A stretch of 12,201 nucleotides of DNA from Chloroflexota bacterium (GTDB lineage Bacteria; Chloroflexota; UBA6077): the NCBI GenBank assembly GCA_023380955.1, contig JAMCTB010000190.1, positions 1 through 12,201 of the forward strand. Reading direction: 5' to 3'. Made by a program: the position numbers and the translations under genes. Positions 6,145 to 12,201 of the stretch are shown in pieces; position 1 is the first letter of the stretch; each line of letters opens with the position of its first letter. Below the pieces are notes generated by a model. It was not told the DNA's origin. It worked only from the letters and a program-made list of their open reading frames with translations, and ran no database searches.

Positions 6145-6375
6145 ATGGCTGATTACGAATATTGCGAGCTCTGGTGGTCCGACGGGTACCGCCCTCAGCT
6201 GACCTTCTACAAGCCCATGGGTGTACAGAACGTCGCCGTGGAACGGGACAAGAGCGAGGTCGACGCCTGGGAGTCTTTTCAGCAGATCGTCGCTGAGCTA
6301 GGATTGAACGGTTGGGAGCTGGTATCCGCCTCTCATCACAGCGCGGGTCTGCTGTTCCAACGCCGGCTGCAATAG
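6145..6375 (+). CDS. Small DUF4177-like protein
   Basis: A 76-aa soluble protein starting MADYEYCELWW and ending LLFQRRLQ. GAGG 6 nt before the ATG supports the start. The pattern of an N-terminal strand YEYCELW, a helix with LGLNGWELVSAS near 53-64 and a closing strand LLFQRRL resembles DUF4177, small proteins of unknown function with a conserved GWELV core. No signal peptide or membrane segment is seen. It lies on its own between a palindromic element and the beta-lactamase-fold gene, possibly co-transcribed with the latter across a roughly 120-nt gap. The function is unknown. Confidence 0.75.
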   Translation: MADYEYCELWWSDGYRPQLTFYKPMGVQNVAVERDKSEVDAWESFQQIVAELGLNGWELVSASHHSAGLLFQRRLQ

Positions 6376-6431
6376 TGCCCGGACCAGGAGAGCCGGCAGG
6401 CCGGCGGCGGCACAACGGTCCAGAGACGCAG

Positions 6432-6452
6432 GGCGGGGGGATGACCCCCGCC
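6432..6452. repeat. GC hairpin GGCGGGGG/CCCCCGCC
   Basis: A perfect 8-bp inverted repeat (6432-6439 with 6445-6452) with a 5-nt loop. It matches the left hairpin of the element at 10693-10775 (same arms, different loop), so it looks like a partial copy of that repeat. It sits right at the 5' edge of the upstream GTG candidate for the next gene. Confidence 0.6.
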
Positions 6453-6498
6453 TGTGACTTCCCCGACAGCACCATTCTCAGTCCGCGAGGTGAGTGTC

Positions 6499-7575
6499 TT
6501 GGCAACCCTGTTCACCCCTGCCCTACGGCCGGCGTTGGAGGCCGTGCTGCAGCCGTCCCGGATGAAGGGGATGGCCGCCGTGGTGGCCCGTCGTGGGCGC
6601 CCGGCGGAGCTGCTCGTCCTCGGCACCGACGCCGCCGACCGGCCCCTCACGAGAGAGAGTCTCTTCCCAGTCGCATCGGTGACCAAGCTGGCCACGGCGC
6701 TCGCGGTGCTGCGGCTGGTCGATGCCGGAACCCTGGATCTGGACGATCCCCTGGCGCGGCACCTCCCGGAGGCCGTTTCCGCCGCCCACCCGGGCGTCAC
6801 CTTGCGCCGCCTCCTCAGCCACACGGCTGGACTCCCGATGGACCTCTCCGAGGAGAGCGCGCCCTACCGGCCGGGGCTCGACTGGCCCGCCCTGGCCGAG
6901 GCGTGCCTCCGGACACCGCTGCAGCAGCCCCCCTTCAGCCGGGTCCAGTACAGCAACGTCGGCTACGGTCTGCTGGCGGTGGTGGTGGAGCTGAAGACGG
7001 GCCGCGATTTCCCAACCGCGCTCCGCTCCCTGGTGCTGGAGCCCCTGGGGATCGAGGGTTACCTGGGCAGCGAGCCCCCGCGCCCCACCGCCACCCTGGG
7101 GAGCGTGCGGAGCTCCCACGCTGGGACCCCCCTGGAGCCCTTCAACTCCCGCTTCTGGCGGTCCCTCGCCCTGCCCTGGGCAGGGCTGCTGACCACCCCG
7201 GAGGGGGCACTGGCCCTGGTTCGCTGCTTCCTGGAGACCCCCGCGGGCTTCCTGCGGTCGGAGATCGTGGCCGAGGCACTGCGCAACCAGACGAACGGCC
7301 TGGAAGGGGGTTTCGCAAAACCCCTGATCTGGAACCCCAGTCCCTGGGGCCTCGGACCGGAGCTGCGGGGCCAGAAGTCGCCCCACTGGACCCCGGCACC
7401 GCCGGTGATTAGCCCAGAGTCCTTCGGCCATTCAGGCGCCTCAGGCTGCCTCGTCTGGGCCGATCCGTCCAGGGACATCGCCTGGGGGATACTGGGGACC
7501 CGGACGGCCGAGGGCGGGTGGCTCCTCCGCCGCGGTCCGGCCCTGGGCGAGGCGATCCTCAACTCTATCCCATGA
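6499..7575 (+). CDS. Serine beta-lactamase-fold hydrolase (class C / esterase-like)
   Basis: The protein has the three active-site signatures of the penicillin-binding/beta-lactamase superfamily. Numbered from TTG 6499 these are SVTK at 60-63 (nucleophile Ser60), YSN at 151-153 and HSG at 311-313, plus the usual LLSHTAGLP at 105-113. Length is 358 aa. No signal peptide is apparent, so it is probably a cytoplasmic esterase, amidase or peptidase rather than a secreted drug-resistance enzyme. TTG 6499 is preferred because GAGGTGAG, a near-perfect Shine-Dalgarno, ends 4 nt before it. GTG 6454 is also in frame (373 aa) but lies at the edge of a repeat hairpin. Its 3' end converges with and overlaps the M19 gene by 11 bp. 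The substrate cannot be told. Confidence 0.88.
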   Translation: MATLFTPALRPALEAVLQPSRMKGMAAVVARRGRPAELLVLGTDAADRPLTRESLFPVASVTKLATALAVLRLVDAGTLDLDDPLARHLPEAVSAAHPGVTLRRLLSHTAGLPMDLSEESAPYRPGLDWPALAEACLRTPLQQPPFSRVQYSNVGYGLLAVVVELKTGRDFPTALRSLVLEPLGIEGYLGSEPPRPTATLGSVRSSHAGTPLEPFNSRFWRSLALPWAGLLTTPEGALALVRCFLETPAGFLRSEIVAEALRNQTNGLEGGFAKPLIWNPSPWGLGPELRGQKSPHWTPAPPVISPESFGHSGASGCLVWADPSRDIAWGILGTRTAEGGWLLRRGPALGEAILNSIP

Positions 7576-8554
7576 CCTGGCGGAAGACCCGCAGGAAGTT
7601 GCCGCCCATGATCTTCTGGATCGCCTGCCGGCCGTAGCCCCGCTCGGCCAACCCCGCCGTCAGATGGGGCATCGTGGAGGCGTCCTCCAGACCCTCCACC
7701 CGGGCGTCGCGGACACCGTCGAAGTCGGTGCCTATCCCCACCCCGTCCTCGCCCATCACCTTCACCATGTGGTCGACGTGGTCGAGCATGGCGCTCAGGG
7801 GGGCCCGATCCTCGTTTTCGCCCAGGAAGCGAGGCACCGCCGTGACGCCCACCGCGCCGCCCTTGGCGGCGATCGCCTCCAGCTGGGCGTCGGTCAGGTT
7901 CCGCACGAAGGGCACCAGGGCGTGGCTGTTGCCGTGGGTCACCACCACGGGCGCTTCGGAGAGCTCCAGCACGTCCTCGACACCGGCCGGCGCCAGGTGG
8001 GCCATGTCTATCAGGATCCCCAGCCGGTTGCACTCCTTGACCAGCCGCACCCCGAACTCCGACAGCCCGCCGCCGGTCCGAAGCTCCCCTACCCCGTCGG
8101 CCGCCTCGTTGCGGCGGTTCCAGGTGAGCCCCAGGGAGCGCACCCCCAACCGGTGGCAAACCCGCAGGAAGCTCAGATCGCCCTCCAGCGCCTCGGCCCC
8201 CTCGATGGTGAGGATCAGCGCCACCTTGCCCTGCTCCTTGGCCCGCAGGACGTCGTCGACCCGTGTGGCGGCCACGGCCACGTCGGAGAAGGCCTCGACC
8301 TCCCGGTGGAAGGCGTCCAGGTACTCGACAGTCTGGCGCATGCAGCTGCCGGGCTGGGGGGTCTTCAGGTAGATGGCCAGCAGCTCGGCGGTCACCCCTC
8401 CCTCCAGCGCCCTGGGCAGGTCGAACTGTCCCTGGGTGGAACGCTCGCCCAGCCGCCGCTCGCCCCGGACCACGGCGCCCAGGGCGTCGCAGTGGGTATC
8501 GACGATGAGGCTTTCCCGGTGCAGGGCTCGGACTTCCTCGGGCGTCACGATCAT
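7565..8554 (-). CDS. M19-family membrane dipeptidase-like metallohydrolase
   Basis: The 329-aa protein matches renal dipeptidase homologues: a TIM-barrel amidohydrolase with two zinc ions that cleaves dipeptides. The ligands are visible as His21 and Asp23 in VDTHCDAL, Glu118 in TIEGAEAL, His186 in DMAHL, His207 in VVTHGNSHAL and the late Asp277 in GIGTDFDG. The C terminus has IMGGNFLRVFRQV, the family's usual ending. There is no signal peptide or GPI-type tail, so it is likely cytoplasmic. The site around 207 reads THGNSHAL instead of the common SHSNARAL. The start at ATG 8554 avoids overlap with the Usp gene (gap 16 nt), with GAGGGGG 11 nt upstream. It is the third gene of the response regulator-Usp unit. 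Confidence 0.93.
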   Translation of the reverse strand: MIVTPEEVRALHRESLIVDTHCDALGAVVRGERRLGERSTQGQFDLPRALEGGVTAELLAIYLKTPQPGSCMRQTVEYLDAFHREVEAFSDVAVAATRVDDVLRAKEQGKVALILTIEGAEALEGDLSFLRVCHRLGVRSLGLTWNRRNEAADGVGELRTGGGLSEFGVRLVKECNRLGILIDMAHLAPAGVEDVLELSEAPVVVTHGNSHALVPFVRNLTDAQLEAIAAKGGAVGVTAVPRFLGENEDRAPLSAMLDHVDHMVKVMGEDGVGIGTDFDGVRDARVEGLEDASTMPHLTAGLAERGYGRQAIQKIMGGNFLRVFRQVMG

Positions 8555-8570
8555 GGCGCACAAGACCCCC

Positions 8571-9794
8571 TCACATCCCAAATCGCTTTCGCGCCCGATC
8601 ATACACCTCCGGTGTGATCTCGCGGTAGCCGTTTTCCCGGGCGAAGCCCTCTATCCGCCGTCGAACCATCTTCCGCACGAAGGGCGGGACGCGACCCAGC
8701 CCTTGCTCGGCCTCCGGGCTCCACCGGATCTCGGCGTCGGTGGCCCCCGCCTCGCTGCCGGCCCCCGCGGCCTCGATGGTGGAGGCCTCGGCCGCGCCCC
8801 GGTCCACCCCCCGGTTGACCACCAGGACGTTGCACCCCGCCAGGCGAAGCAGGTTCTCGGCGGTGCTCCCCAGCCCTATGCCATCCGCGTGGTGAACGCC
8901 GATCCGCCCGACCAGCAGCAGCGAGGGTCGCACCCTGTCGACGTGGGAGACGATGGCGTCGAATGGCTTCCCCTCCAGCACCTGGATCTCCAGGGCGTGT
9001 CCCTCCCTCGCCGCTATCTCCTGCGCCTCCAGCAGGTGGGCGCGGTACACGGCGGTCAGCCCGCCGTCGATGATCTCGTCGTGCAGCTTCTCCTGCTCCT
9101 GGAAGCGGAACAGCGTGGCCGCCTCGCCAGACAGCACCCCAGCCAGGCTCTGGAAGGCGGCACCGTGGAAGAAGGGGTCGTAGGCGGCCACGGCCGACAC
9201 CGGATTCTCGAAGGTCCGGCTCAGCTGCAGCGCGGTCCTCAGGGCAGCGAAGGAGTGGGCGCTGCCATCGATAGCCACCAGCAGGGGGCCCGAGGCCAGC
9301 GGCCGGCCATCCCGCACCACCAGAAGGTCGCACTCCACCAGCCGGGCCACCCGCTCGCAGACGCTCCCCACCACCGACCGATCGACCCGCCCCAGCCCGT
9401 GGGCACCGATGGCCACCAGGTCGTAGTGGCTCTCCCGGGCATCCTTCACCAGCTGCAGGTAGTTGCGCCCCTCGGGGGTCTTGCGATCCACCTGCACCCC
9501 TGCCTCGCGGCAGCGCGCCTCGAAGGCATCCAGGTAGGAATCCGAGATGATCTCCAGCCCTCGCCCGATCAGGTCGCCGTGGATCCCGCGCAGCCGCTGC
9601 AGCGACTGCTCCGCCCGGTAGCGATCCGGCAGGCCGGGCTCGAGCTGGCGAAATCGCACGTCGTGGAGGCGGGCGGCGTAGACGTGGTTACCGGTCAGGC
9701 GGGCCCCCAGGGCCCGAGCCAGCTCCACGGACAGATCGACGGCATGGCGGGAGCACTCGGAGTTGTCGACGGCTACCATGACGTTCTCGTACAA
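8571..9794 (-). CDS. Tandem universal stress protein with C-terminal PCP_red domain
   Basis: The 407-aa protein has two Usp domains, 1-162 and 168-328. Each ends in the ATP-binding signature G-x2-G-x9-G-S: G130 AHG, GS at 143-144; and G296 RIG, GS at 309-310. After a linker of about 28 residues rich in Ala, Gly and Glu, residues 357-405 (IRWSPEAEQGL, VPPFVRKMVRRRIEGFA, EITPEVYDRARKRF) match the PCP_red domain, the small helical C-terminal part of light-independent protochlorophyllide reductase. The start is TTG 9794, giving the family-typical MYENVMVAVDNSE; ATG 9779 would cut the first strand. The longer open frame upstream to 10583 is a shadow of the regulator gene. The role is probably stress or nucleotide sensing; the fused domain may be an interaction module. 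It lies 53 nt after the response regulator gene. Confidence 0.9.
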   Translation of the reverse strand: MYENVMVAVDNSECSRHAVDLSVELARALGARLTGNHVYAARLHDVRFRQLEPGLPDRYRAEQSLQRLRGIHGDLIGRGLEIISDSYLDAFEARCREAGVQVDRKTPEGRNYLQLVKDARESHYDLVAIGAHGLGRVDRSVVGSVCERVARLVECDLLVVRDGRPLASGPLLVAIDGSAHSFAALRTALQLSRTFENPVSAVAAYDPFFHGAAFQSLAGVLSGEAATLFRFQEQEKLHDEIIDGGLTAVYRAHLLEAQEIAAREGHALEIQVLEGKPFDAIVSHVDRVRPSLLLVGRIGVHHADGIGLGSTAENLLRLAGCNVLVVNRGVDRGAAEASTIEAAGAGSEAGATDAEIRWSPEAEQGLGRVPPFVRKMVRRRIEGFARENGYREITPEVYDRARKRFGM

Positions 9795-9800
9795 CAGACC

Positions 9801-9833
9801 TCTCCCCTGGCCCCTCCCCGACGCGGGGAGGGG
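9801..9833. repeat. GC-rich dispersed repeat with 10-bp hairpin
   Basis: CCCCTCCCCG (9811-9820) and CGGGGAGGGG (9824-9833) form a perfect stem around ACG. With the neighbouring TCTCCCCTGG it reproduces a common intergenic repeat whose chance translation reads like PLPASGRGQGRG. On the minus strand it supplies GGGGAGAGG, the ribosome-binding site of the Usp gene. Confidence 0.7.
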
Positions 9834-9847
9834 AAATACGCCAACAA

Positions 9848-10564
9848 CTACTGTCCGGCGGCTACGGGAAGGACGGCGGAGAACCGATAGCCCAGCCCGG
9901 GCTCGTTCAGGAGGTAGCGGGGATTGGCAGCGTCGTCGCCGATCTTGCGCCGGACGCGCCGCACATACTCCCACAGGCAGGCAGCGGAGCAGTGGGGGTC
10001 GCCCCACAGCCGCTCCAGGATCAGCTCGCTGGGCAGGACCTGGCCCGCGTTGCGCACCAGCAGCTGCAGCAGTCGGGCCTCCATCGGCGTGAGCCTCGAT
10101 ACCCCGCCCCGGGTTCGAGCCTCGCGGCGGCTGAAGTCCAGGCTCAGCCCCTCGTCCACGAAGAACGTCGGTCCCGAGGGCAAACAGGTGAGCCAGGTCC
10201 GCCGCAGCACTCGCCGGACGCGGGCCACCACCTCCGGGTACCAGGCCGGCTTCAAGATGTAGTCTTCGGCATACAGATCCAGGGCCTTCACCTTGATCTC
10301 CTCGTCCCCCAGCGCCGTCAGCACCACGATGGGCACGTCCCCAATCTGCTTGATGCGGCGGCACAACTCCATGCCTTCCACCAGGGGAAGCTGAAGATCC
10401 AGCACCAGCAGGTGCGGCAGCTCCCGCTGAAGGTGGGACAGCAGCCGCAAGCCGTCGGCGACCTCCCGCACCTGGTAGTCCTCCCGCTCGAGGTGATCGC
10501 GAAGGAGATGGCGGCCACGAGTGTCGCTGTCGGCTACCATCACCGTGGCCGTGGGTGTATGCAT
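9848..10564 (-). CDS. OmpR/PhoB-type response regulator (orphan)
   Basis: From ATG 10564 (MHTPTATVMVADSD) the protein is 238 aa. The receiver domain (about 7-122) has the acidic pocket Asp12/Asp14, phosphoacceptor Asp56 in LLVLDLQLP, Thr83 in VVLTALGDE and Lys105 in YILKPAW, so it should be phosphorylatable. The winged-helix effector domain spans about 157-228 with LTPMEARLLQLLV, the recognition region LWEYVRRVRRKIGD and the closing hairpin LLNEPGLGYRF. The start is fixed by AGGAG 7 nt upstream; the extension to 10633 has no such site. No histidine kinase gene is in the window. It heads a unit with the Usp-PCP_red and M19 genes. Confidence 0.95.
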   Translation of the reverse strand: MHTPTATVMVADSDTRGRHLLRDHLEREDYQVREVADGLRLLSHLQRELPHLLVLDLQLPLVEGMELCRRIKQIGDVPIVVLTALGDEEIKVKALDLYAEDYILKPAWYPEVVARVRRVLRRTWLTCLPSGPTFFVDEGLSLDFSRREARTRGGVSRLTPMEARLLQLLVRNAGQVLPSELILERLWGDPHCSAACLWEYVRRVRRKIGDDAANPRYLLNEPGLGYRFSAVLPVAAGQ

Positions 10565-10692
10565 CGACTCTCTCCTGATGCACGCCACCGAGATGGACGT
10601 GAGGACAAACGGCCGGTACCGAAGGGAACTCATCTGCTTCTACCTGGTTGCAATCCCCGTGCCACCTCTGGGCCCGGCTTATACGCCGTTCC

Positions 10693-10775
10693 AGAAGCAG
10701 GGCGGGGGTTCATCCCCCGCCGCCCGGCCGTCGTCACCGCACCAGCGGGGCACAAGGACCCCGCCCTACGCTTCT
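10693..10775. repeat. Two-hairpin palindromic element, copy A
   Basis: The outer arms AGAAGCAGGGCGGGG (10693-10707) and CCCCGCCCT-AC-GCTTCT (10759-10775) are complementary apart from a 2-nt insert. Nested within are two hairpins: GGCGGGGG/CCCCCGCC (10701-10708 with 10714-10721) and GCGGGG/CCCCGC (10745-10750 with 10759-10764). It lies between the lipoprotein stop and the response regulator gene and may also end the lipoprotein transcript. Copy B is at 11784. Confidence 0.7.
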
Positions 10776-10804
10776 TCGGCCGGATCGCCGGCCGGAGCCG
10801 GCTC

Positions 10805-11665
10805 CTACGGGCTTACGTAGGCCTGCATCGCACCGATCATGGCCGTGGTGGCCTGCGCGACGCCGCCGCTCAGCTGTTCCAGGTCGGCAGGGTCTAGCTG
10901 ATAGACCAACTGCCGGAGGGTCGAGAGGACCGAGACCATCGACGTCAGCCAGGTGGTAATGGCAGTGTCGTCAGGATGCCCCATCGCCATATCCGCCGCG
11001 TTCAGCTGCAGCTGCTGGATGTCGTTGGCAAGCAACTGGGCAGGAGAAGGAGGAGACACTGGCGACGGGGGCATGGGGGTGCCGATAACCACCAGAGGCG
11101 TGCCCGGGACGGCCACGGGAGTCCCCTGGGAAGTGGTTGGACCCGTGGATGGTCCCTGGTAGATGTAGATGCTCTGTGCATGGCCTATGCCGCTCACCAA
11201 CTCCTGCTCCAGTTGCATCGAGTGCTGCCGCTCGGTGAAGCTCATCTGGGGGATCTGCTGCTGGACCTGCGCCATCAGGGCAGCCGTCTGCTGCGTTGTG
11301 GTGACCAGGTCGGTCCCGGTGGGCTGCCCCACGGTGAGGCTCCGGAGGTGGTCCCCGAGTTGGGTCATGGTGCGCAGCGTCAACTGGATGTCGGTGGGCT
11401 CCTGCACCGCCGAGATGAGCCCTTGCTCCCCATAGGCGCGGAGGGTGGGCGTGGGCAGCTGGGTAGCCGCCGGGCTTGGAGTGACCCCGGGGGTTGGGGC
11501 AACCGGGGAGGACACGGCCGGAGCCGGCGTCTGGGTCGCGCTGAGGAGGGGTGGTGGCGCTGGGGTCGTGGCGTCAGGTGGAGTCGGGGTGGAGGGTCCG
11601 CACGCCGATACCAGCAGCCCCACTACCATCCCCATGACCAGCCGAAGCGCCACCATCCGTCGCAT
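10805..11665 (-). CDS. Hypothetical lipoprotein with Pro/Thr-rich linker
   Basis: The 286-aa protein starts MRRMVALRLV with a short hydrophobic core and a lipobox LVSAC, so Cys22 should be lipid-modified and the protein anchored outside the cytoplasmic membrane. Residues 23-75 are almost wholly Pro, Thr, Ala and Ser, a flexible spacer. Residues 76-180 and 215-286 are predicted helical and Gln-rich, separated by a second Pro/Thr-rich segment near 175-210. No enzyme motif is seen, and Cys22 is the only Cys. GGGAG lies 9 nt before the ATG. It is flanked on both sides by the two-hairpin repeats and is likely its own transcription unit. The function is unknown; a scaffold or envelope role is plausible. 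Confidence 0.83.
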   Translation of the reverse strand: MRRMVALRLVMGMVVGLLVSACGPSTPTPPDATTPAPPPLLSATQTPAPAVSSPVAPTPGVTPSPAATQLPTPTLRAYGEQGLISAVQEPTDIQLTLRTMTQLGDHLRSLTVGQPTGTDLVTTTQQTAALMAQVQQQIPQMSFTERQHSMQLEQELVSGIGHAQSIYIYQGPSTGPTTSQGTPVAVPGTPLVVIGTPMPPSPVSPPSPAQLLANDIQQLQLNAADMAMGHPDDTAITTWLTSMVSVLSTLRQLVYQLDPADLEQLSGGVAQATTAMIGAMQAYVSP

Positions 11666-11718
11666 CGTTCCCTACTCCCGTCGCACCAACCGGTGCACCC
11701 GAGCGAGTTTGGCGTGAT

Positions 11719-11773
11719 TCACGCGGAGGCGCGGAGACGCAGAAGACTCATGGTTGTCGGCTTCTCCGCGTGA
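11719..11773. repeat. Dispersed repeat with TCACGCGGAG inverted ends
   Basis: TCACGCGGAG (11719-11728) and CTCCGCGTGA (11764-11773) are a perfect 10-bp inverted repeat. Between them GGCGCGGAGACGCAGAAG repeats the same theme. The sequence resembles the widespread intergenic GATTCACGCGGAGGCGCGGAGACGC-type repeat seen in many phyla. It lies upstream of the lipoprotein gene and immediately before copy B of the two-hairpin element. Confidence 0.6.
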
Positions 11774-11783
11774 GCCTACTGAT

Positions 11784-11861
11784 GTAGGGCAGGGCGCTCT
11801 GCCCTGCCGCCCGTCCCTGCTATCGCCACGCGGGCGGTGGGGGCACAGGGCCCCACCCTAC
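11784..11861. repeat. Two-hairpin palindromic element, copy B
   Basis: Outer ends GTAGGG (11784-11789) and CCCTAC (11856-11861) enclose GGCAGGGC/GCCCTGCC (11788-11795 with 11801-11808) and GTGGGG/CCCCAC (11837-11842 with 11851-11856). It shares with copy A the order of hairpins, a GCCGCCCG joint, GGGGCACA in the second loop and CCCTACG at the end, although the stem bases differ in a compensating way. Confidence 0.65.
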
Positions 11862-11990
11862 GTTTCAGAACCAATGTGGCGGAGCACTACACCGTTTCGG
11901 CGCATTCGATTCGTCGGTCTGCCGCGAAGCCCAGTTGGTTGTTGTCGCTGCAAGAATTGCGCCCACCGCTGCCGGGGCACCCTCCATCTG

Positions 11991-12201
11991 ATGGAAGAAC
12001 CGAAGCCCCCAGGCACCCGGTCCGTTGAGGCCGGTGTTGAGGCCGCCCTGCTACATTCGCTTTCAAGCTCCGGACTTGGGGGCCGGGGCGCGTCGCACTG
12101 TGCGAGGAGTCTCGATGGGAGGTTAGGAGCCACGGTACCGGAGTTCACCTTCAACGTCCCCGTCTTCGGGAACCGCTGGGCGGTCGGGGTGGCCTTCTCG
12201 A
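11991..12201 (+). CDS. Possible partial CDS at the right edge
   Basis: A frame is open from ATG 11991 to the window end. The last 23 codons (from VPEFTFNVPVFGNRW to GVAFS) have strongly G/C third positions and look coding. The first part is less convincing and there is no clear ribosome-binding site before 11991, so the true start may be elsewhere. A tandem 12-nt duplication (GTTGAGGCCG at 12024 and 12036) lies within it. No family is recognised. It runs off the edge. Confidence 0.3.
   Translation, partial: MEEPKPPGTRSVEAGVEAALLHSLSSSGLGGRGASHCARSLDGRLGATVPEFTFNVPVFGNRWAVGVAFS

Noticed and set aside
8373..9890. 505-codon plus-strand open frame, and the similar frame at 6312-7412
   Set aside because: Both overlap well-supported genes (Usp on the opposite strand, and the hydrolase in another frame) and have no recognisable domain.
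9795..10583. N-terminal extension of the Usp frame to 670 aa
   Set aside because: The extra part overlaps the response regulator in another frame and is low-complexity Arg/Gly/Pro; the Usp fold begins at MYENVMVAVD.
1..12201. CRISPR array or phage-like defence island
   Set aside because: No evenly spaced direct repeats and no Cas, recombinase or transposase genes were seen; the repeats are dispersed palindromes.

Overview
GC-rich bacterial DNA with mostly minus-strand genes. Short palindromic repeats are scattered between the genes, and two of them form a family of matching layout. The gene content (corrinoid salvage, orphan response regulator, tandem Usp protein, M19/M20 peptidases, Pro/Thr-rich lipoprotein) fits a free-living, possibly Chloroflexota-like lineage. 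That placement is inference and weak.

The most interesting part is 148-3401, read on the minus strand. A sigma70-type promoter (TTGCTT, 17 bp, TATAAT) is followed by a well-conserved cobalamin riboswitch and an intrinsic terminator that looks like its expression platform. Then come a 59-aa peptide gene (cbpA-like), a radical SAM/SPASM peptide-modifying enzyme (cbpB-like) and cobT, and an 11-bp hairpin closes the unit. This is a B12-regulated RiPP operon joined to a cobamide assembly gene. The peptide product and its function are, to my knowledge, unknown.

Upstream of it (3475-4691, minus) lies an M20 metallopeptidase with all metal ligands but a broken reading frame near its N terminus. Next is an RHH antitoxin/MazF toxin pair (4980-5601, minus), whose promoter carries a palindromic operator over the -10. 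The gap 5658-6144 has no gene but holds a 9-nt-period tract and a 112-bp nested palindrome with 9-bp terminal inverted repeats.

Two plus-strand genes follow: a small DUF4177-like protein and a serine beta-lactamase-fold hydrolase. The hydrolase converges with and overlaps by 11 bp a minus-strand operon: OmpR-type response regulator, then a Usp-Usp-PCP_red fusion, then an M19 dipeptidase. The ribosome-binding site of the Usp gene sits in a dispersed GC-rich repeat. A minus-strand lipoprotein gene (10805-11665) is flanked on both sides by related two-hairpin repeats. Partial genes may run off both edges.
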